NCBI RefSeq assembly: GCF_019464495.1
Contig: NZ_CP080492.1
Coordinates: forward strand, 2,418,001 to 2,482,000
Reading direction: 5' to 3'
Source: Leucobacter luti
GTDB taxonomy: Bacteria > Actinomycetota > Actinomycetes > Actinomycetales > Microbacteriaceae
DNA length: 64,000 nt
Positions 63,855 to 64,000 of this stretch are shown here, in pieces. The position numbers and the translations under genes were made by a program. Position 1 is the stretch's first letter. The number at the start of each line of letters is the position of its first letter. The notes beneath the pieces were generated by a model. It saw only the letters and a program-made list of their open reading frames with translations. It was not told the origin of the DNA and did not search any database.

Positions 63855-63935
63855 GCCCACGCAGGAGATTCGAGTTCACGCAGGAGTCCAGGACCAAAAG
63901 TCTCCTGCACGAGCTCGAATCTCCTGCGTGAGCTC
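63853..63935. repeat. 34-base inverted repeat at the end of the surface-protein fragment
   Basis: Arms 63853-63886 and 63902-63935 match with a few mismatches around a 15-base loop. GCAGGAG occurs twice within each arm. It starts at the stop codon of the truncated surface-protein fragment, so it may be a mobile palindromic repeat or a terminator. Confidence 0.7.
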
Positions 63936-64000
63936 GGGCCTGTTGCGTGGCGTCGTGCCGCTGACGGGCTACGCGGCCGGAGTGCATACCGCTGGTGGAG

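Overview
The window looks like chromosome of a high-GC actinobacterium, most likely Microbacteriaceae (Leucobacter/Microbacterium type). This rests on strong GC bias at third codon positions, lipoprotein and LAxTG-type surface proteins, PucR/PadR/Lrp/IclR-type regulators, leaderless-looking promoters and the order pgm - pheA - padR - lipid kinase - serS - HAD phosphatase - tRNA-Ser. The genus is an inference; nothing in the window proves it.

Layout. 0.1-4.8 kb: sirtuin, PucR regulator, lysA, pyrE. 4.8-5.7 kb: a gene-poor gap ending in a FadR-type operator. 5.7-14.1 kb (module A): RidA protein, a complete Liv-type ABC importer with a fused permease-ATPase, a FadR-type GntR regulator, a gamma-glutamyltransferase-like Ntn hydrolase and a TauE/SafE permease. 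14.1-19.5 kb (module B): double-length Lrp regulator, amidase, a two-gene membrane system (DUF5058-like plus partner) and an M20 amidohydrolase. 19.5-28.4 kb (module C): second double-length Lrp regulator, NitT/TauT-type ABC importer, a second amidase (three single-G frameshifts), a CaiB-type CoA-transferase and a fused AccD-AccA-type carboxyltransferase. Then a MarR regulator and a MATE exporter with a hexanucleotide-encoded Thr-Asp tail, and a NagD-like phosphatase. 31.7-41.9 kb (module D): Dpp/Opp-type peptide importer, IclR regulator with two near-identical operators, two proteins of unknown function, an M19 dipeptidase and a second RidA protein. 42-50 kb: housekeeping genes and three tRNAs.

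Modules A-D share one plan: a dedicated regulator, a dedicated importer, an amide- or peptide-bond hydrolase and, twice, a RidA enamine/imine deaminase. I infer that this stretch specialises in taking up and hydrolysing different amides or small peptides. Module D, with two unrecognised, translationally coupled proteins, is the best candidate for an undescribed pathway.

51-64 kb is accessory. It begins next to the tRNA-Thr/tRNA-Met pair with a serine recombinase killed by a stop codon and contains a second decayed serine-recombinase relic. Between and around these lie a large secreted VWA protein with nine ~115-residue repeats and a C-terminal LAITG sorting signal, two large LuxR-type regulators, a poly-C-loop RNA-like element (possible 6C RNA), long inverted repeats, and a truncated surface-protein fragment ending in LANTG. 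Visible base composition (not computed) is lower in GC around 52-53.7 kb and 5-11 kb than in the neighbours.
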